Shown in pieces: positions 35,503 to 46,136 of a stretch of 64,000 nucleotides of DNA (positions are counted from its first letter, which is position 1; the number at the start of each line of letters is the position of its first letter). Source of the stretch: Vibrio mediterranei. GTDB lineage: Bacteria; Pseudomonadota; Gammaproteobacteria; Enterobacterales; Vibrionaceae. Below the pieces are notes generated by a model. The model made no database searches. It was not told the origin of the DNA and saw only the letters and a list, made by a program, of their open reading frames with translations. Both the position numbers and the translations under genes were made by a program. The stretch is from assembly GCF_900088415.1 (NCBI RefSeq), contig NZ_FLLQ01000001.1, forward strand, positions 372,001-436,000, read 5' to 3'.

Positions 35503-37251
35503 ATGCTATCTGATATTGATATCTGTCGTACGACGTCTCTTTCCCCTATTTCTGAGATTGCTAAGCAATCTGGACTACTCGACTCTGAGTTTCATCCTCA
35601 AGGTTTTCACAAGGCAAAAGTATCCTTAAACGCGGTAAACCGACTCAAAGACAATATTGATGGCAAGCTTGTTGTCGTCACTGCCATCACTCCCACACCA
35701 CTAGGTGAAGGCAAAACCGTAACCACAATTGGTTTATCACAAGGTCTGAAAAAGCTTGGTCAATCGGTCATGGCGTGTATTCGTCAACCGTCGATGGGTC
35801 CGATTTTCGGTGTTAAAGGTGGCGCTGCAGGTGGTGGCTACTCTCAAGTTGCACCGATGGAAGAATTGAACCTTCACCTGACGGGCGACATTCACGCGGT
35901 TACCGCCGCTCACAACCTTGCTGCTGCCGCAATTGACGCTCGTATTTACCACGAACAACGCCAAGGTTATGAAGCGTTCGAATCTCGTACTGGGCTTAAA
36001 GCATTAAAAGTTGATATCAAGAATGTCGTCTGGAAACGCGTAGTTGACCACAATGACCGAGCACTTCGCATGGTGACAGTTGGCCAAAATGAGGTGAACA
36101 AAACCATTAATGGTTATGAGCGTGAAGACGGATTTGATATCTCCGCAGCCTCAGAGCTGATGGCGATTTTAGCACTATCGAAAGACTTAAAAGATCTGCG
36201 TTCACGTATCGGCCGCATTGTCGTGGCTTACTCTTTGGATGGTGAGCCAATTACCACCGAAGATCTTCAGGTTGCAGGTGCTATGGCTGTTAGTATGAAA
36301 GAAGCCATTGAGCCAACCTTAATGCAGACTCTTGAAGGGGTTCCAACACTTATCCATGCGGGCCCTTTTGCCAATATCGCTCATGGTAACTCATCGATTA
36401 TTGCCGATAGCATAGCGACAAAGTTGAGCCGCTATACGATCACTGAAGGTGGTTTTGGTTCTGATATGGGTTTTGAAAAAGCGTGCAATATCAAAGCCTC
36501 TGCAACAGATAAAAAACCTGACTGTGCGGTGATCGTGGCGACACTTCGTGGCTTAAAAGCGAACTCTGGACTCTATGATCTCAAACCAGGTACGCCGATT
36601 CCAGACTCTATCTATGGCAAGGATTCGAATGCCCTCCAAGCTGGGTTCGAGAACTTGAAATGGCATATTAACAACGTCGCTAAATATGGTGTACCAGCAG
36701 TCGTTGCTATCAACCGCTTCCCTCAAGATAGCGATGAAGAGCTTAACCTTCTAAAATCTTGGATTGAAGCGCTCGAACAAGATTGCCGAGTAGCAATTAG
36801 TGAAGGTTTCGCAAAAGGTGGCGAAGGCACTAAAGAACTCGCACAGCAGGTTATAGCGGCCTGTGAGAACGAAGCGAACTTCAAACCACTTTACACACTC
36901 GATCAATCCATTGAATCTAAGCTAATGGCAGTATGCGAAGGTGGTTACGGTGCCGCTCGAGTCACTCTGTCTTATCAAGCGCAAAAGCAGCTTGAGCTCT
37001 ATGAAAAACATGGCTTCAATCACCTCGCCGTATGTCTTGCGAAAACCCCTCTGTCTATCACCACCGATGGCAGTATCAAGGGCGCACCAACAGACTTTGA
37101 TGTTGTAATACGTGAATTACGTTTGTGTGCTGGTGCTGGTTTTATCTATGCTCTTTGCGGCAATGTAATGACGATGCCAGGCTTACCAGACAAACCAGCC
37201 TTTATGTCTCTTGATCTTGATGACGAAGGCAACATCATTGGACTAAGTTAA
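35503..37251 (+). CDS. fhs: Formate-tetrahydrofolate ligase
   Basis: Fhs joins formate to tetrahydrofolate with ATP, giving 10-formyl-THF for purine synthesis. At 582 residues it is slightly longer than many family members. Signatures include the nucleotide-binding [18 protein letters not shown] near residue 67, [23 protein letters not shown] near 93, the [11 protein letters not shown] stretch and the C-terminal [10 protein letters not shown]. It is a single transcription unit behind a promoter with a PurR box, fitting its role as a purine one-carbon donor, and is closed by a terminator. Confidence 0.96.
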   Translation: MLSDIDICRTTSLSPISEIAKQSGLLDSEFHPQGFHKAKVSLNAVNRLKDNIDGKLVVVTAITPTPLGEGKTVTTIGLSQGLKKLGQSVMACIRQPSMGPIFGVKGGAAGGGYSQVAPMEELNLHLTGDIHAVTAAHNLAAAAIDARIYHEQRQGYEAFESRTGLKALKVDIKNVVWKRVVDHNDRALRMVTVGQNEVNKTINGYEREDGFDISAASELMAILALSKDLKDLRSRIGRIVVAYSLDGEPITTEDLQVAGAMAVSMKEAIEPTLMQTLEGVPTLIHAGPFANIAHGNSSIIADSIATKLSRYTITEGGFGSDMGFEKACNIKASATDKKPDCAVIVATLRGLKANSGLYDLKPGTPIPDSIYGKDSNALQAGFENLKWHINNVAKYGVPAVVAINRFPQDSDEELNLLKSWIEALEQDCRVAISEGFAKGGEGTKELAQQVIAACENEANFKPLYTLDQSIESKLMAVCEGGYGAARVTLSYQAQKQLELYEKHGFNHLAVCLAKTPLSITTDGSIKGAPTDFDVVIRELRLCAGAGFIYALCGNVMTMPGLPDKPAFMSLDLDDEGNIIGLS

Positions 37252-37273
37252 TCTATTTATCTGATTTAGCTAT

Positions 37274-37305
37274 AAAAAAAGCGACGTTACAACGTCGCTT
37301 TTTAA
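37274..37305. terminator. Bidirectional terminator between fhs and the OmpA-like gene
   Basis: GCGACGTT (37281-37288), AC and AACGTCGC (37291-37298) form a tight stem flanked by an A-run and a T-run. Confidence 0.88.
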
Positions 37306-37317
37306 TATCTAAACTAT

Positions 37318-37944
37318 CTACTGCGCTACTATCAAGGTCAACTCGACGCGCCTATTACAGGCCTTACCATATTGTGTTTGGTTAGTGCATTCTGGAATAT
37401 TCTCGCCATAACCACGCGTATAGATCATCTGCCTAGGCACTTGTTGGCTGATCAAAGTTTGACGAACGGACTCAGCACGTTTGTCAGATAGCTTATCGTT
37501 GATTGCCACAGTTCCGGTATTATCTGTATGCCCACCAATCACAACGTCAATCCCTTGCTGGCCTGATAAGAAGCTCGCCAGTTGTTGCAGCCACTGTGCA
37601 GAGGTGCTGGCTACATGTGCCGAGCCAGTATTAAAGTGGATTTTTTGCTTTAGGCGGATCATGACATAGTCACCGGGAACTAGCTCATAGTCGAGACCAT
37701 TGTTGACCAAATAGCGCTCAAGAACATTCCAAGACTCTGTGCGCATTTGCCCATAGGGTCCTTGAACGCTGGTTGAGGCAATCTTTGGCGCATCCGCCCA
37801 TTCAGGGTGCATCACATCAAACTCCGACTTCGGAGCCGTTTGAAGCATTTCTGGAAACAGTTTACTTGTTGTCGATGAGACCGAACTACAGCCCACCAGT
37901 AAGGAGGCAGCCAATACCATCCCTGCTTGTTTCAACGTAAACAT
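37318..37944 (-). CDS. OmpA-family outer-membrane lipoprotein
   Basis: This 208-residue lipoprotein has a signal peptide ending in the lipobox LLVGC (cysteine about residue 19 from the chosen start). The C-terminal half is an OmpA-like peptidoglycan-binding domain, with HFNTGSAHVASTSAQWL near 104, GGHTDNTGTVAINDKLSDKRAESV near 141 and RGYGENIPECTNQT. Two cysteines (PECTNQTQYGKACNRR) probably form a disulfide as in other OmpA domains. GGAG lies 6 bases before the ATG at 37944; an in-frame TTG at 37956 is less likely. The cell-envelope role is inferred from the domain. Confidence 0.9.
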   Translation of the reverse strand: MFTLKQAGMVLAASLLVGCSSVSSTTSKLFPEMLQTAPKSEFDVMHPEWADAPKIASTSVQGPYGQMRTESWNVLERYLVNNGLDYELVPGDYVMIRLKQKIHFNTGSAHVASTSAQWLQQLASFLSGQQGIDVVIGGHTDNTGTVAINDKLSDKRAESVRQTLISQQVPRQMIYTRGYGENIPECTNQTQYGKACNRRVELTLIVAQ

Positions 37945-38133
37945 GTCAATCTCCAATTATTCCTTTATACGCTGTTAACTATCGGCGATTAATACAGAAA
38001 CTTTATAGTGAAACAGAAAAAAACTAACGGAATTTAGGTTTCGCTTTGTAACGATTTGACGAGCTGAATTGCTTGTAAGCAGACTTAAATAAACGTTAAA
38101 CTCTGTGAGTTATTTTCATATAGAAGCTTAAAC

Positions 38134-38760
38134 ATGTTTAAAACTCTTACTAAAACTTTATCTGTGATGGCCTTGGCTCTTGTTGTTGCTGCTTGTAGTG
38201 ACTCTGATACAACACCCGTTGAGGGTAAGCAATACCGCACACTTGATACCAACCTGAGCACACTGCGCTTACCTCAAGTTACCGAAGTATTCTCTCTAGG
38301 CTGTGGTCACTGTCGTAACCTTGAACCAATGCTTCCTGAGTTAGAGTCATTGACTGACAGTAAACTTGGTAAAGTCCATGTGATGTTTAATGAAAGCGCA
38401 CAAATCGCTGGTATGTTGTTCTATTCTGCAGTTATGCAGTCTGAAAACAACGTCGTTCCTGCTGATATGAAAGACGAGCTATTTGCACTCGTTCAAAACC
38501 CAGACATGGATGGCAGCGCAAAGAAAGATGAACTGGATCGAATCTTTGAGTCTCGTGGCATGGTTAGCCCATACAACCTAAGCGAAGCGCAACAAAAAGA
38601 GCTGTTTAATTACATTCAAACTGCAGAAACCGTATCGACTAAAGCGCAAATTAATGCAGTTCCAACGTTTATCGTCAATGGTAAATACGAAGTGATGCTA
38701 GCGGGTCACCAAGACATTAATGAAATCGCTGAAACCATCAACTATCTAAAAACAAAATAA
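38134..38760 (+). CDS. DsbA-like thiol-disulfide oxidoreductase, predicted lipoprotein
   Basis: This 208-residue DsbA-family protein has a CGHC active site (in FSLGCGHCRNLEPM, near residue 57) rather than the CPHC of E. coli DsbA, and a cis-proline loop AVPTFIVNG near 175. The signal peptide ends in VVAACSDS, a lipobox, so it is probably anchored in an envelope membrane. The helical insertion between the two halves of the thioredoxin fold is present. It lies 15 bases before an anchored FKBP gene, suggesting a joint role in periplasmic protein folding. Confidence 0.9.
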   Translation: MFKTLTKTLSVMALALVVAACSDSDTTPVEGKQYRTLDTNLSTLRLPQVTEVFSLGCGHCRNLEPMLPELESLTDSKLGKVHVMFNESAQIAGMLFYSAVMQSENNVVPADMKDELFALVQNPDMDGSAKKDELDRIFESRGMVSPYNLSEAQQKELFNYIQTAETVSTKAQINAVPTFIVNGKYEVMLAGHQDINEIAETINYLKTK

Positions 38761-38775
38761 CAATAAGGAATTACT

Positions 38776-39249
38776 GTGTCTAAAGTCTTAATCCCTCTCA
38801 TTGTCCTGCTATTAGCGGCTTTCATGATCTATCGAACTTGGACCAACAGCAAAGCTGGTGAGGAGAACTTTCAGCAAGGCCAAGCATTCCTTCTAGAAAA
38901 CGCTAAGAAAGAAGGCATTATTACTACTGAGAGCGGCCTACAATATGAAGTACTTGAAACTAGTGGCAATACTGAAAAACCAGGCCCTAAAAGCAAAGTT
39001 AAAGTGCATTATCACGGCACGCTTATCGACGGTACTGTGTTTGATAGTTCAGTCGACCGTGGTACACCAATTAGCTTCGGGCTGAACCAAGTTATCAAAG
39101 GATGGCAAGAAGGCCTTCAACACATGTCTGAAGGTGACAAATATCGCTTGTACATCCCAAGTACATTGGGTTACGGCAAGAAAGGCACAGGTCCTATCCC
39201 TCCGTCAGCGGTACTGATTTTTGATGTTGAATTGATTGAAATTCAATAA
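38776..39249 (+). CDS. Membrane-anchored FKBP-type peptidyl-prolyl isomerase
   Basis: This 157-residue protein has one N-terminal membrane helix (VLIPLIVLLLAAFMIYRTW). A short helical linker leads to an FKBP domain: KVKVHYHGTLIDGTVFDSSVDRG, FGLNQVIKGWQEGLQHM, GDKYRLYIPSTLGYG and IPPSAVLIFDVELIEIQ. Active-site residues (Tyr, Asp, Phe, Trp) are all retained, so it should be a working isomerase on the periplasmic face. It starts with GTG after AAGGAATTACT and is the second gene of an operon with the DsbA-like protein. Confidence 0.92.
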   Translation: MSKVLIPLIVLLLAAFMIYRTWTNSKAGEENFQQGQAFLLENAKKEGIITTESGLQYEVLETSGNTEKPGPKSKVKVHYHGTLIDGTVFDSSVDRGTPISFGLNQVIKGWQEGLQHMSEGDKYRLYIPSTLGYGKKGTGPIPPSAVLIFDVELIEIQ

Positions 39250-39259
39250 TCAAAACTAT

Positions 39260-39296
39260 AAACAAAAAGAGCACCTATAAGGTGCTCTTTTTGTTT
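39260..39296. terminator. Bidirectional terminator after the FKBP gene
   Basis: AAACAAAAAGAGCACC (39260-39275) and GGTGCTCTTTTTGTTT (39281-39296) pair over 16 bases with a five-base loop, serving both convergent genes. Confidence 0.9.
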
Positions 39297-39314
39297 CGCT
39301 CTCTATCGTAAAGG

Positions 39315-39911
39315 TCACTGTACCGGATGAAATTCAAAGCCTGACTCAGTAACCAAATAGCAGTCCATTCCACCAGCATGCGCAGCTTGAAGGCCCAATT
39401 GAGTGTCTTCAAACACTACACACTTCTTAGCGTCTACACCCATATTCTTAGCCGCTAACAAGAACGTTTCTGGATTAGGTTTGTGACTCTCAACATCGGT
39501 TGCCGACACTACACAGTCTAAGTCATTCAAAACTCCAGCGTGCGTCAATAGCTTCAAAGCAGAGTCACGTTGGCTCCCTGTACCTATCGACATGGGTTTG
39601 GTGCCTTTATATTGCTGAAACACTTCATAAGTGTGTGCTATTGGCTTACCTGTTAGTGGCAATTGTGCAAAAGCATTCATCTTAAATATAGACACTTGTT
39701 TCGGATCCAATTCGATACCATAACGCTTTGACACCTCACCCGCGATCTTGACACTTGGCATACCTCCCAAAGAATGCAGCCAATGGCGATCAAATGGAAA
39801 ATCGAATTTCGTTGCCGTCATTTCCCACGCTAAGACATGGTTTGGCATGGTATCCAACAGCGTGCCATCCATATCGAAGATAATTCCATCATACAACTCT
39901 AAATCTAACAA
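39315..39911 (-). CDS. HAD phosphatase, YqaB / beta-phosphoglucomutase-like
   Basis: This 198-residue HAD-superfamily enzyme has motif I FDMDGTLLDTMPNH near residue 12, a helical cap, motif II SIGTGSQRDSAL near 108, HKPNPETFL near 143 and FEDTQLGLQAAHAGGMD near 166. It resembles YqaB of E. coli, a fructose-1-phosphate phosphatase. No ATG is found in frame at the N-terminus. The TTG at 39911, eight bases after AGAGG, is the likely start and makes the protein begin just before motif I, as in YqaB. Substrate is inferred from resemblance only. Confidence 0.86.
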   Translation of the reverse strand: MLDLELYDGIIFDMDGTLLDTMPNHVLAWEMTATKFDFPFDRHWLHSLGGMPSVKIAGEVSKRYGIELDPKQVSIFKMNAFAQLPLTGKPIAHTYEVFQQYKGTKPMSIGTGSQRDSALKLLTHAGVLNDLDCVVSATDVESHKPNPETFLLAAKNMGVDAKKCVVFEDTQLGLQAAHAGGMDCYLVTESGFEFHPVQ

Positions 39912-40180
39912 CTGGTTAACCTCTTGTGGTTCATTAAGGGCAGTAACATTACATATTTATTACTAAAGAACGGCGTACGCTTACCGATACAATAGTAAAT
40001 AATAAAAAAACGGCTTAGTTTTGTGTAGTCTTTCCATTTTTGAGTTTAGAAAAATTTTTATTAGTGACTAGAAATCAACAAGTTGATACATTCCGCGCTC
40101 AGAAATATTTAAGCACACATATTCATATTGCCAATCCAATTGCTGGCAATATCTTTCTCGCGAATATGAAAAGGTTGATA

Positions 40181-41926
40181 ATGAAGATCAAGCACCAACT
40201 TCTACTTTTAGGGTCAATATCCGTATTGGCTATCGCCTCAATGTTAATGTCTAGTAGCTACTTTGCGAAGACTACGGATAACCTTACCAATGCTCTCACT
40301 AAACTTAGTCAACTTGAAGTCACTTTGTTGAATCTGCGTAGAAATGAAAAAGATTTTTTATTACGTAAAGACGAAAAGTACCTAGCAAAGTTTAGAGTCA
40401 ACGCTGAACATTTCCGTAATCAACAGAATGAACTTCAACTCACCCTTGCCAACGCAGGTGTCTCTCTTCCAAATCAACTATCAGCGGAGCTTGCAGCTTA
40501 CGAACAAGCCTTCACAAAACTGGTAAATGGTTATGTTGTACTTGGTCTAAACCTTTCACAGGGTCTGTCTAAGCAATTTCTTGAAGTATTCCATCAAGAG
40601 CTTGAGCGAAACGTCACTCGTGAATTATTGCAGTACCACGATGACGTTATGTTTGGCAATGTTGCGACCGTGAAACCAACCAACAACCCATCTCTTAATA
40701 CTGTTGGTCAAAATGTCCTTAAGCAACGTGAAGTCATTGGCTTTGCCTACGACCAAGGTTTGCTTGGGCTAACTCGCAGCAACTCTCATAAGATTGAAAC
40801 AGATTTTGAGGATTTTAATGCTCAATTAAACCGTGTACTTGATGACAAAATCCAAACCATCATGACCGCAAAATGGACCATTTCTGTTCTACTACTTGTT
40901 GTCATTGCCGCTCTCATCACTTACATCGTTAGAGCAATCAACCTTAATGTAAACCGCTTGCAATCTACTATCTCGGATATTGCTGAACACAATGACCTAA
41001 CCAAAAGAGTGTCAGTTAAAGGCAACGATGAGATAGCCTCGATTGGTAAAGCCGTCAACTCATTACTGGATAACTTTGCTTCATTAGTTGGTAACACACA
41101 GAGACAGTCTTCAGAGCTTAGAAGTAGCAGTACTAATATGGAAGATGAATTGGAGAATGTGATTCATCAATTCCATAGTCAAAGTGACCACACTAACTCA
41201 ATGGCAACGGCGGTTCAGCAAATGGTAACCACCATTGACGAAATTGCACAAACTACTCACAACGCCGCTGATGTGGTCAACAAAGCAGCGGACAACTCTC
41301 AGAACAGCCGCGCATTTGTTGAAAACACTGTCGGCAATATCGAGTCTCTTTCTTCCGTACTAGCGGAAAGTAACAATGAAATCCGTTCCTTGAACGAGCA
41401 TGTTGGCAAAATTGGCGGAGCAGTTCATATTATCCAAGACATCGCGGAGCAAACCAACTTATTGGCACTAAACGCCGCTATTGAAGCTGCTCGAGCTGGC
41501 GAACAAGGGCGTGGATTCGCTGTGGTTGCGGATGAAGTTCGCGCCTTGGCTAGCCGAACCCATCAGTCAACGGAAGAAATCACCAACCTCGTCAGTGCAA
41601 TTCAGGCTCAAATGACGACGGTGGTTACCGACATAGAGCAATGCAACGCTCAAGGAGCAGAAACATTGTCTGCCTCTGCGAAGCTTGATAATGCACTACA
41701 GCAAATCTCTGAGGACATGGCCGAAATTCAGACCAACTCCGATCAAATTGCTGCGGCGATTGAAGAGCAAGGCATAGTAATGGGTCAGGTAGGCGAATCC
41801 ATCACAGAGCTCAATGAGATCTCTAATGACAACATGTCGAATGCACGTAACTGCTTAGATGAAGTGAAAAACGTGTCTAGTCAAACCACCAAAATGGACA
41901 GTGCGATTTCAATCTTTAAGATTTAG
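40181..41926 (+). CDS. Methyl-accepting chemotaxis protein with helical sensor domain
   Basis: This chemoreceptor has about 581 residues. The frame opens at a TTG at 40040, but the stretch before 40181 does not look like a receptor start. AAAAGG lies 6 bases before the ATG at 40181, which begins [21 protein letters not shown], a good first membrane helix. The periplasmic domain is helical, with the [17 protein letters not shown] motif seen in many Vibrio receptors. A second helix (about 228-247) is followed by HAMP and the signalling tip [34 protein letters not shown]. No ligand can be named. Confidence 0.92.
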   Translation: MKIKHQLLLLGSISVLAIASMLMSSSYFAKTTDNLTNALTKLSQLEVTLLNLRRNEKDFLLRKDEKYLAKFRVNAEHFRNQQNELQLTLANAGVSLPNQLSAELAAYEQAFTKLVNGYVVLGLNLSQGLSKQFLEVFHQELERNVTRELLQYHDDVMFGNVATVKPTNNPSLNTVGQNVLKQREVIGFAYDQGLLGLTRSNSHKIETDFEDFNAQLNRVLDDKIQTIMTAKWTISVLLLVVIAALITYIVRAINLNVNRLQSTISDIAEHNDLTKRVSVKGNDEIASIGKAVNSLLDNFASLVGNTQRQSSELRSSSTNMEDELENVIHQFHSQSDHTNSMATAVQQMVTTIDEIAQTTHNAADVVNKAADNSQNSRAFVENTVGNIESLSSVLAESNNEIRSLNEHVGKIGGAVHIIQDIAEQTNLLALNAAIEAARAGEQGRGFAVVADEVRALASRTHQSTEEITNLVSAIQAQMTTVVTDIEQCNAQGAETLSASAKLDNALQQISEDMAEIQTNSDQIAAAIEEQGIVMGQVGESITELNEISNDNMSNARNCLDEVKNVSSQTTKMDSAISIFKI

Positions 41927-41943
41927 GGAACGCTAACTAAGAC

Positions 41944-41972
41944 AAAGGCCACATCAAAATGTGGCCTTTTTG
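41944..41972. terminator. Terminator after the second chemoreceptor gene
   Basis: AAAGGCCACAT (41944-41954), loop CAAA and ATGTGGCCTTT (41959-41969) are followed by TTG. A's precede the left arm, so it may also stop the convergent helicase gene. Confidence 0.85.
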
Positions 41973-41979
41973 TATTCCA

Positions 41980-44049
41980 TTACTTTTTAACAAGCACTTG
42001 TTCGTGCTCCATAAGTTTGCGTACAAATATCGATGGTGAGGATTGATACGTCACCCACACTTTGGTTTTTGCTCTTGTTAATGCAACATAGAACAAGCGC
42101 CGTTCTTCAGCGTGTTCATAAGTATCAGTACCTATGGTCAATGCATTATTTAGGTGAACGAACTTCCTTTTCGCTGGAAATTGTCCCTCATCAGCACCTA
42201 CCACAATAACGTAATCCGCTTCTTTGCCTTTACTAGAGTGACAGGTCATAAACTCCAACGACAAGTTTGCAAACTGCTTACACCAATCACCAAACAATTC
42301 CGGTTTATGATAGTGGTTACGTCCTAACAGCAACACTGATTTGCCTTGTTTGGACTTGCTATTAAGTTCCTCGAGAATTTTCTCTACACGGCTGCCCTGC
42401 TCCACAATCACTGCCTTTTGCTTAGCAGATTTGTGGCTCTTAATATCTTTAGTCAGCTGAGTCGGATTGGCTTGAATGAAATCAGATGCCACTTCCAATA
42501 ACTTGTCATTAAAACGATATGTCGTATCTAACAAGTGGATAGAGGCGTTAGGGAATCGTTGCTCAAAGCCTGTCGTCAAATCCACATCAGATCCAGTAAA
42601 CTGATAGATGGACTGCCAGTCATCACCCACAGCATAGAGTGTTGCATTGGTATCATCTTGAAGCTTTTGTTCACAAAGTGCTTGAACCAACTCTAAACGA
42701 TCAGGGGAGATATCCTGATACTCGTCGACCATGACAAATTTCCAGTTCGATTTGAAGCGCGAAGCAGAAACATGTTTAGTCGCTTTAGTAATCATCGAGG
42801 TAAAGTCAATTTGCTCATTCTCTTTGAGCATCTTTTGCCATGCTTGATAACAAGGCCAACAAAGCGCCAGCTCACTATTAAACCGCGCATACTCTTCTTC
42901 GTCTATGATCTTCTCTTGAATCGCTTTCTTCGATAATCCAGCAGAAATCAACTGGTCTAGTTGCTGCTCTAGCCATGCGATGAGCTTAGGGTTTTCACTT
43001 TGACTGCCAAGCTCCTCATCTCCTTTTAAGTAGGCAATGGGCCATTTAGATAAGTGCTTTTGCCAACGTTTGAAGTTGGTTGGTGTCATCCAATGCTTCT
43101 TCAGCCAGTCAATGCACCAAGCAGTTTTTTGTGTTTGCTCAGTCGCTAATGGCGTTAATTGAGGTGGTTGATTCTCAGTTTCTTTGAGTATCTTCAGTCC
43201 TAATTGATGGAAGGTCAGCACCGAAATAGCGTCAGCCGTTTGCCCCAGCTTTTTCTCAAGACGTTGCTTCATTTCATTAGCAGCGTCACGACCAAACGCC
43301 ACCAACAGTATCTGGTCAGCCTGTGCAAGATGACTTTGCAGCAAATACGACACACGCGCCATCAGCACACTCGTTTTACCTGAACCTGCTCCGGCAAGGA
43401 TCAAGTTTTGATCGTTGTTATGTAGAACCGCCATTTGCTGTGAGTAATTAAGTGGAGATGACTCAGATTGCGAGAATAATACCTGCCAATTCTCACGCTC
43501 ATTTTCCAACCATGTTTGGTTTCGTTCTGCTAATACTGTCGCCGTATCATCCAACCATGGGATAAGGTTGTTGATACGCTTTGGCATCGTGCGCATCGCT
43601 TCAGACAATGACATGTTGATTTCAAGGAACTCAGAGTTTACAGCATCCGCCCATGACACCATTTGTGATTGAGGCAAAAATTGTGGCAGAGAACGCAAGC
43701 GTCGTAACTCATCTTCCCATTTCGGTAGATAGGTATTCAGCAAACCGCATTGTTTATGGTGCCATTGCTGATAACAATTCACTGCATATTTGGCAAAGTC
43801 CTGCGCTTCTCTCCAAGGCACCCCCTGAACAACCCAACACACTTGTTTGTCATTCTCTTCGTGCGCAAACACCGACACTGATGACCACACTAAACCTCGC
43901 TTAACACTTAATTTTCCCGACCATTCACTAAACGGAATTCGAACCTCGGCGCGCACCGAGTGCAGTACAAGGCTATCGCCATTAAGTTCAAGAGAGCGAA
44001 ATTCGTGTTGAGTAAATAACTCAGCGGTTGGGGAGGCAGTTAGCAGCAT
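41980..44049 (-). CDS. helD: DNA helicase IV (UvrD/Rep-like superfamily 1)
   Basis: This 689-residue SF1 helicase matches helicase IV (HelD) of E. coli in length and in its distinctive N-terminal domain (about 1-190, LELNGDSLVLHSVRAEVRIPFSEW). Walker A is LAGAGSGKTSVLMARV near 218, motif II is FVMVDEYQDISPDR near 443, motif III GDDWQSIYQFTGSD near 480, and later motifs include TCHSSKGKEADYVIV and LFYVALTRAK. It should unwind DNA 3' to 5' in recombination or repair. It is a single gene. Confidence 0.94.
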   Translation of the reverse strand: MLLTASPTAELFTQHEFRSLELNGDSLVLHSVRAEVRIPFSEWSGKLSVKRGLVWSSVSVFAHEENDKQVCWVVQGVPWREAQDFAKYAVNCYQQWHHKQCGLLNTYLPKWEDELRRLRSLPQFLPQSQMVSWADAVNSEFLEINMSLSEAMRTMPKRINNLIPWLDDTATVLAERNQTWLENERENWQVLFSQSESSPLNYSQQMAVLHNNDQNLILAGAGSGKTSVLMARVSYLLQSHLAQADQILLVAFGRDAANEMKQRLEKKLGQTADAISVLTFHQLGLKILKETENQPPQLTPLATEQTQKTAWCIDWLKKHWMTPTNFKRWQKHLSKWPIAYLKGDEELGSQSENPKLIAWLEQQLDQLISAGLSKKAIQEKIIDEEEYARFNSELALCWPCYQAWQKMLKENEQIDFTSMITKATKHVSASRFKSNWKFVMVDEYQDISPDRLELVQALCEQKLQDDTNATLYAVGDDWQSIYQFTGSDVDLTTGFEQRFPNASIHLLDTTYRFNDKLLEVASDFIQANPTQLTKDIKSHKSAKQKAVIVEQGSRVEKILEELNSKSKQGKSVLLLGRNHYHKPELFGDWCKQFANLSLEFMTCHSSKGKEADYVIVVGADEGQFPAKRKFVHLNNALTIGTDTYEHAEERRLFYVALTRAKTKVWVTYQSSPSIFVRKLMEHEQVLVKK

Positions 44050-44216
44050 GTTGTTCTAAAGGTTCTAATCAGCAAATCTCTCACTAGTCTACTGTATCAG
44101 CCAATGATTTCCAGATAACTTTATGTAAAATCTGCGAAAAGGAATCCAAACTCGAATGACGATTGCCTGTCGTCCTCTAGCAGTCAGAGAACTTCTCGTT
44201 ACGAGCACACACACAA

Positions 44217-44240
44217 AAGCGCCCAATACTTAGGGCGCTT
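44217..44240 (-). terminator. Terminator after the minus-strand sulfatase
   Basis: AAAGCGCCC and GGGCGCTTT (44217-44240) form a nine-base stem with an eight-base loop. Read on the minus strand the stem is followed by a short T-run ending TTTTGTG. Confidence 0.75.
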
Positions 44241-44256
44241 TCCAGACATAAATTAG

Positions 44257-45804
44257 CTACTTATTCGTCGGGGTCTGAAGTTTGTCCATCACCTCATCCA
44301 AGTTAAAGCTTGCTGCTTTTTGCCTTGGCGGGAACTCTTTAAAGGTCTCTAAGAACTTCCCTACATAGACTTGAGCCGGAACTAACAAGTAAACACGGTC
44401 CAACATCCAGTCATAGTATGTATTGGAGGTAACATCAGCGACCTCATAAGGGTCCATTCTCAAGTTAAAGATTTTTGGCACGCGAAGTGTCACGAAAGGT
44501 TCTGCCCATATTTGCAACGTCCCCTCTACCCTCTGCTCCATAAATACGACTTTCCAGTTGTTATAACGCAGTGCGGTTAAATCGCCATCGTCTGAGAAGT
44601 AGAAAATCTCCGCACGCGGTGACTCTTCACTTTCACCCGTTAAGTAAGGGAGGAAGTTGTAACCATCAAGGTGAACTTTAAAGGTCTTGTCACCAGCTTT
44701 GTGCCCTTTAAGAAGTTTCTCTTTTACATCAGGCTCACCAGCCGCTGCTAACAGCGTAGGTAACCAATCCATGTGATGCATAATATTGTTGGACACCGAG
44801 CCCGCTTCGATTTTACCCGGCCATTTCACCATCGCAGGGACACGATACGCCCCTTCCCAGTTAGTGTTTTTCTCACCTCGGAAGGGAGTAAGACCGGCAT
44901 CTGGCCACGTATTCATGTGCGGACCGTTATCCGTTGAGTAAAAGACAATAGTGTTGTCTTCGATTCCCAATTCATCGACCTTTTTAAGGAGTTCGCCAAC
45001 GTGGTTATCGTGTTCAATCATCCCATCAGCATAAAAGCTAATACCTGATTTACCGAGGTTTTCATCTTTCACGTGAGTACGGAAGTGCATACGTGTCGCG
45101 TTCCACCAAACAAAGAAAGGTTTCTTGGCCGCTACCGCGCGATCCATAAAGTCTAGAGCCGCAGAAAGAGTCTCCTCATCCACGGTTTCCATACGTTTAC
45201 GAGTTAAAGGTCCAGTATCTTCAATTTTGCCGTCTGCATAAGATTTGATAACCCCTCGAGGTCCAAATTGTTTGCGGAATTCGGGATCTTTCGGATAGTC
45301 GATATTCTCAGGTTCTTCTTCAGCATTTAGGTGGTAAAGGTTACCGAAGAATTCGTCAAAGCCGTGATTGGTAGGCAAAAACTCATCTTTGTCACCAAGA
45401 TGGTTTTTACCAAATTGCCCTGTCATATAACCATGAGGCTTTAGTAGCTCCGCAATGGTTGCATCTTCCGCTTGCAACCCAAGGTCAGCCCCAGGTAGCC
45501 CCACTTTACTTAAACCTGTGCGCAATACACTTTGACCGGTAATGAATGTAGAACGGCCAGCAGTACACGATTGCTCACCATAGTAGTCAGTGAACATCAT
45601 GCCATCTTTGGCGATAGAATCGATATTAGGCGTTTTATATCCCATAAGGCCAAATGTATATGCACTGACGTTGGACTGACCGATATCATCTCCCCATATC
45701 ACCAAGATGTTGGGTTTATCTTCTGCATATGCACTGGCTGATATACCAAATAACGCGGTAGCCAAAACTGCTAAGCTCCGCTTAAACCTTCTGTGTGTTG
45801 TCAT
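44257..45804 (-). CDS. Periplasmic arylsulfatase-type sulfatase (paralogue A)
   Basis: This exported sulfatase hydrolyses a sulfate ester whose substrate is unknown. The frame opens at 45873, but the ATG at 45804 follows AGAGG and begins a good signal peptide (…FGISASAYA-EDKP), giving 515 residues. Metal ligands appear in ILVIWGDDIGQSN. The formylglycine motif is C80 in SCTAGRSTFITGQ, so alanine replaces the usual proline of CxPxR. FYSTDNGPHMN and FRGEKNTNWEGAYRVP are also conserved. It closely resembles the divergent sulfatase at 46137. No sulfatase-maturing enzyme is encoded in the window. Confidence 0.92.
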   Translation of the reverse strand: MTTHRRFKRSLAVLATALFGISASAYAEDKPNILVIWGDDIGQSNVSAYTFGLMGYKTPNIDSIAKDGMMFTDYYGEQSCTAGRSTFITGQSVLRTGLSKVGLPGADLGLQAEDATIAELLKPHGYMTGQFGKNHLGDKDEFLPTNHGFDEFFGNLYHLNAEEEPENIDYPKDPEFRKQFGPRGVIKSYADGKIEDTGPLTRKRMETVDEETLSAALDFMDRAVAAKKPFFVWWNATRMHFRTHVKDENLGKSGISFYADGMIEHDNHVGELLKKVDELGIEDNTIVFYSTDNGPHMNTWPDAGLTPFRGEKNTNWEGAYRVPAMVKWPGKIEAGSVSNNIMHHMDWLPTLLAAAGEPDVKEKLLKGHKAGDKTFKVHLDGYNFLPYLTGESEESPRAEIFYFSDDGDLTALRYNNWKVVFMEQRVEGTLQIWAEPFVTLRVPKIFNLRMDPYEVADVTSNTYYDWMLDRVYLLVPAQVYVGKFLETFKEFPPRQKAASFNLDEVMDKLQTPTNK

Positions 45805-46136
45805 GTAAACCTCTACGTTAGTTGGTCGCATCCTGCCCATTAACGTATAGTCGCAAACACTCATAAGCGCCAAAAATCTAAGGCAATTTTCACTATTAAT
45901 AGATCAATAAACATTCGCCAGATTTTTGATTAATCTCACATAGCACTAAAGTTGTAAGTGACTACTCTATTAGAACTCAACCTTATGATTTAGATAAGAA
46001 TATTTACCAGTTATAACTTTTTTTTATAGTGTTTATAAGACGACACCATCTCTGACCTCAAATAGAGTGCGAGGCAAATAAACACCTCACTGGGTGTTAC
46101 TGCAAAATCAATGAGTAAAAGACGATGGAGTCTAGA
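45805..46136. other. Divergent promoter region of the two sulfatase genes
   Basis: This 332-base A/T-rich stretch must hold both sulfatase promoters. TATAGT and TATAAG near 46025-46038 are candidate -10 elements for the plus-strand gene. AACACC-TCACTG-GGTGTT (46081-46098) is a small hairpin in its leader. I see no clear operator. Confidence 0.5.
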
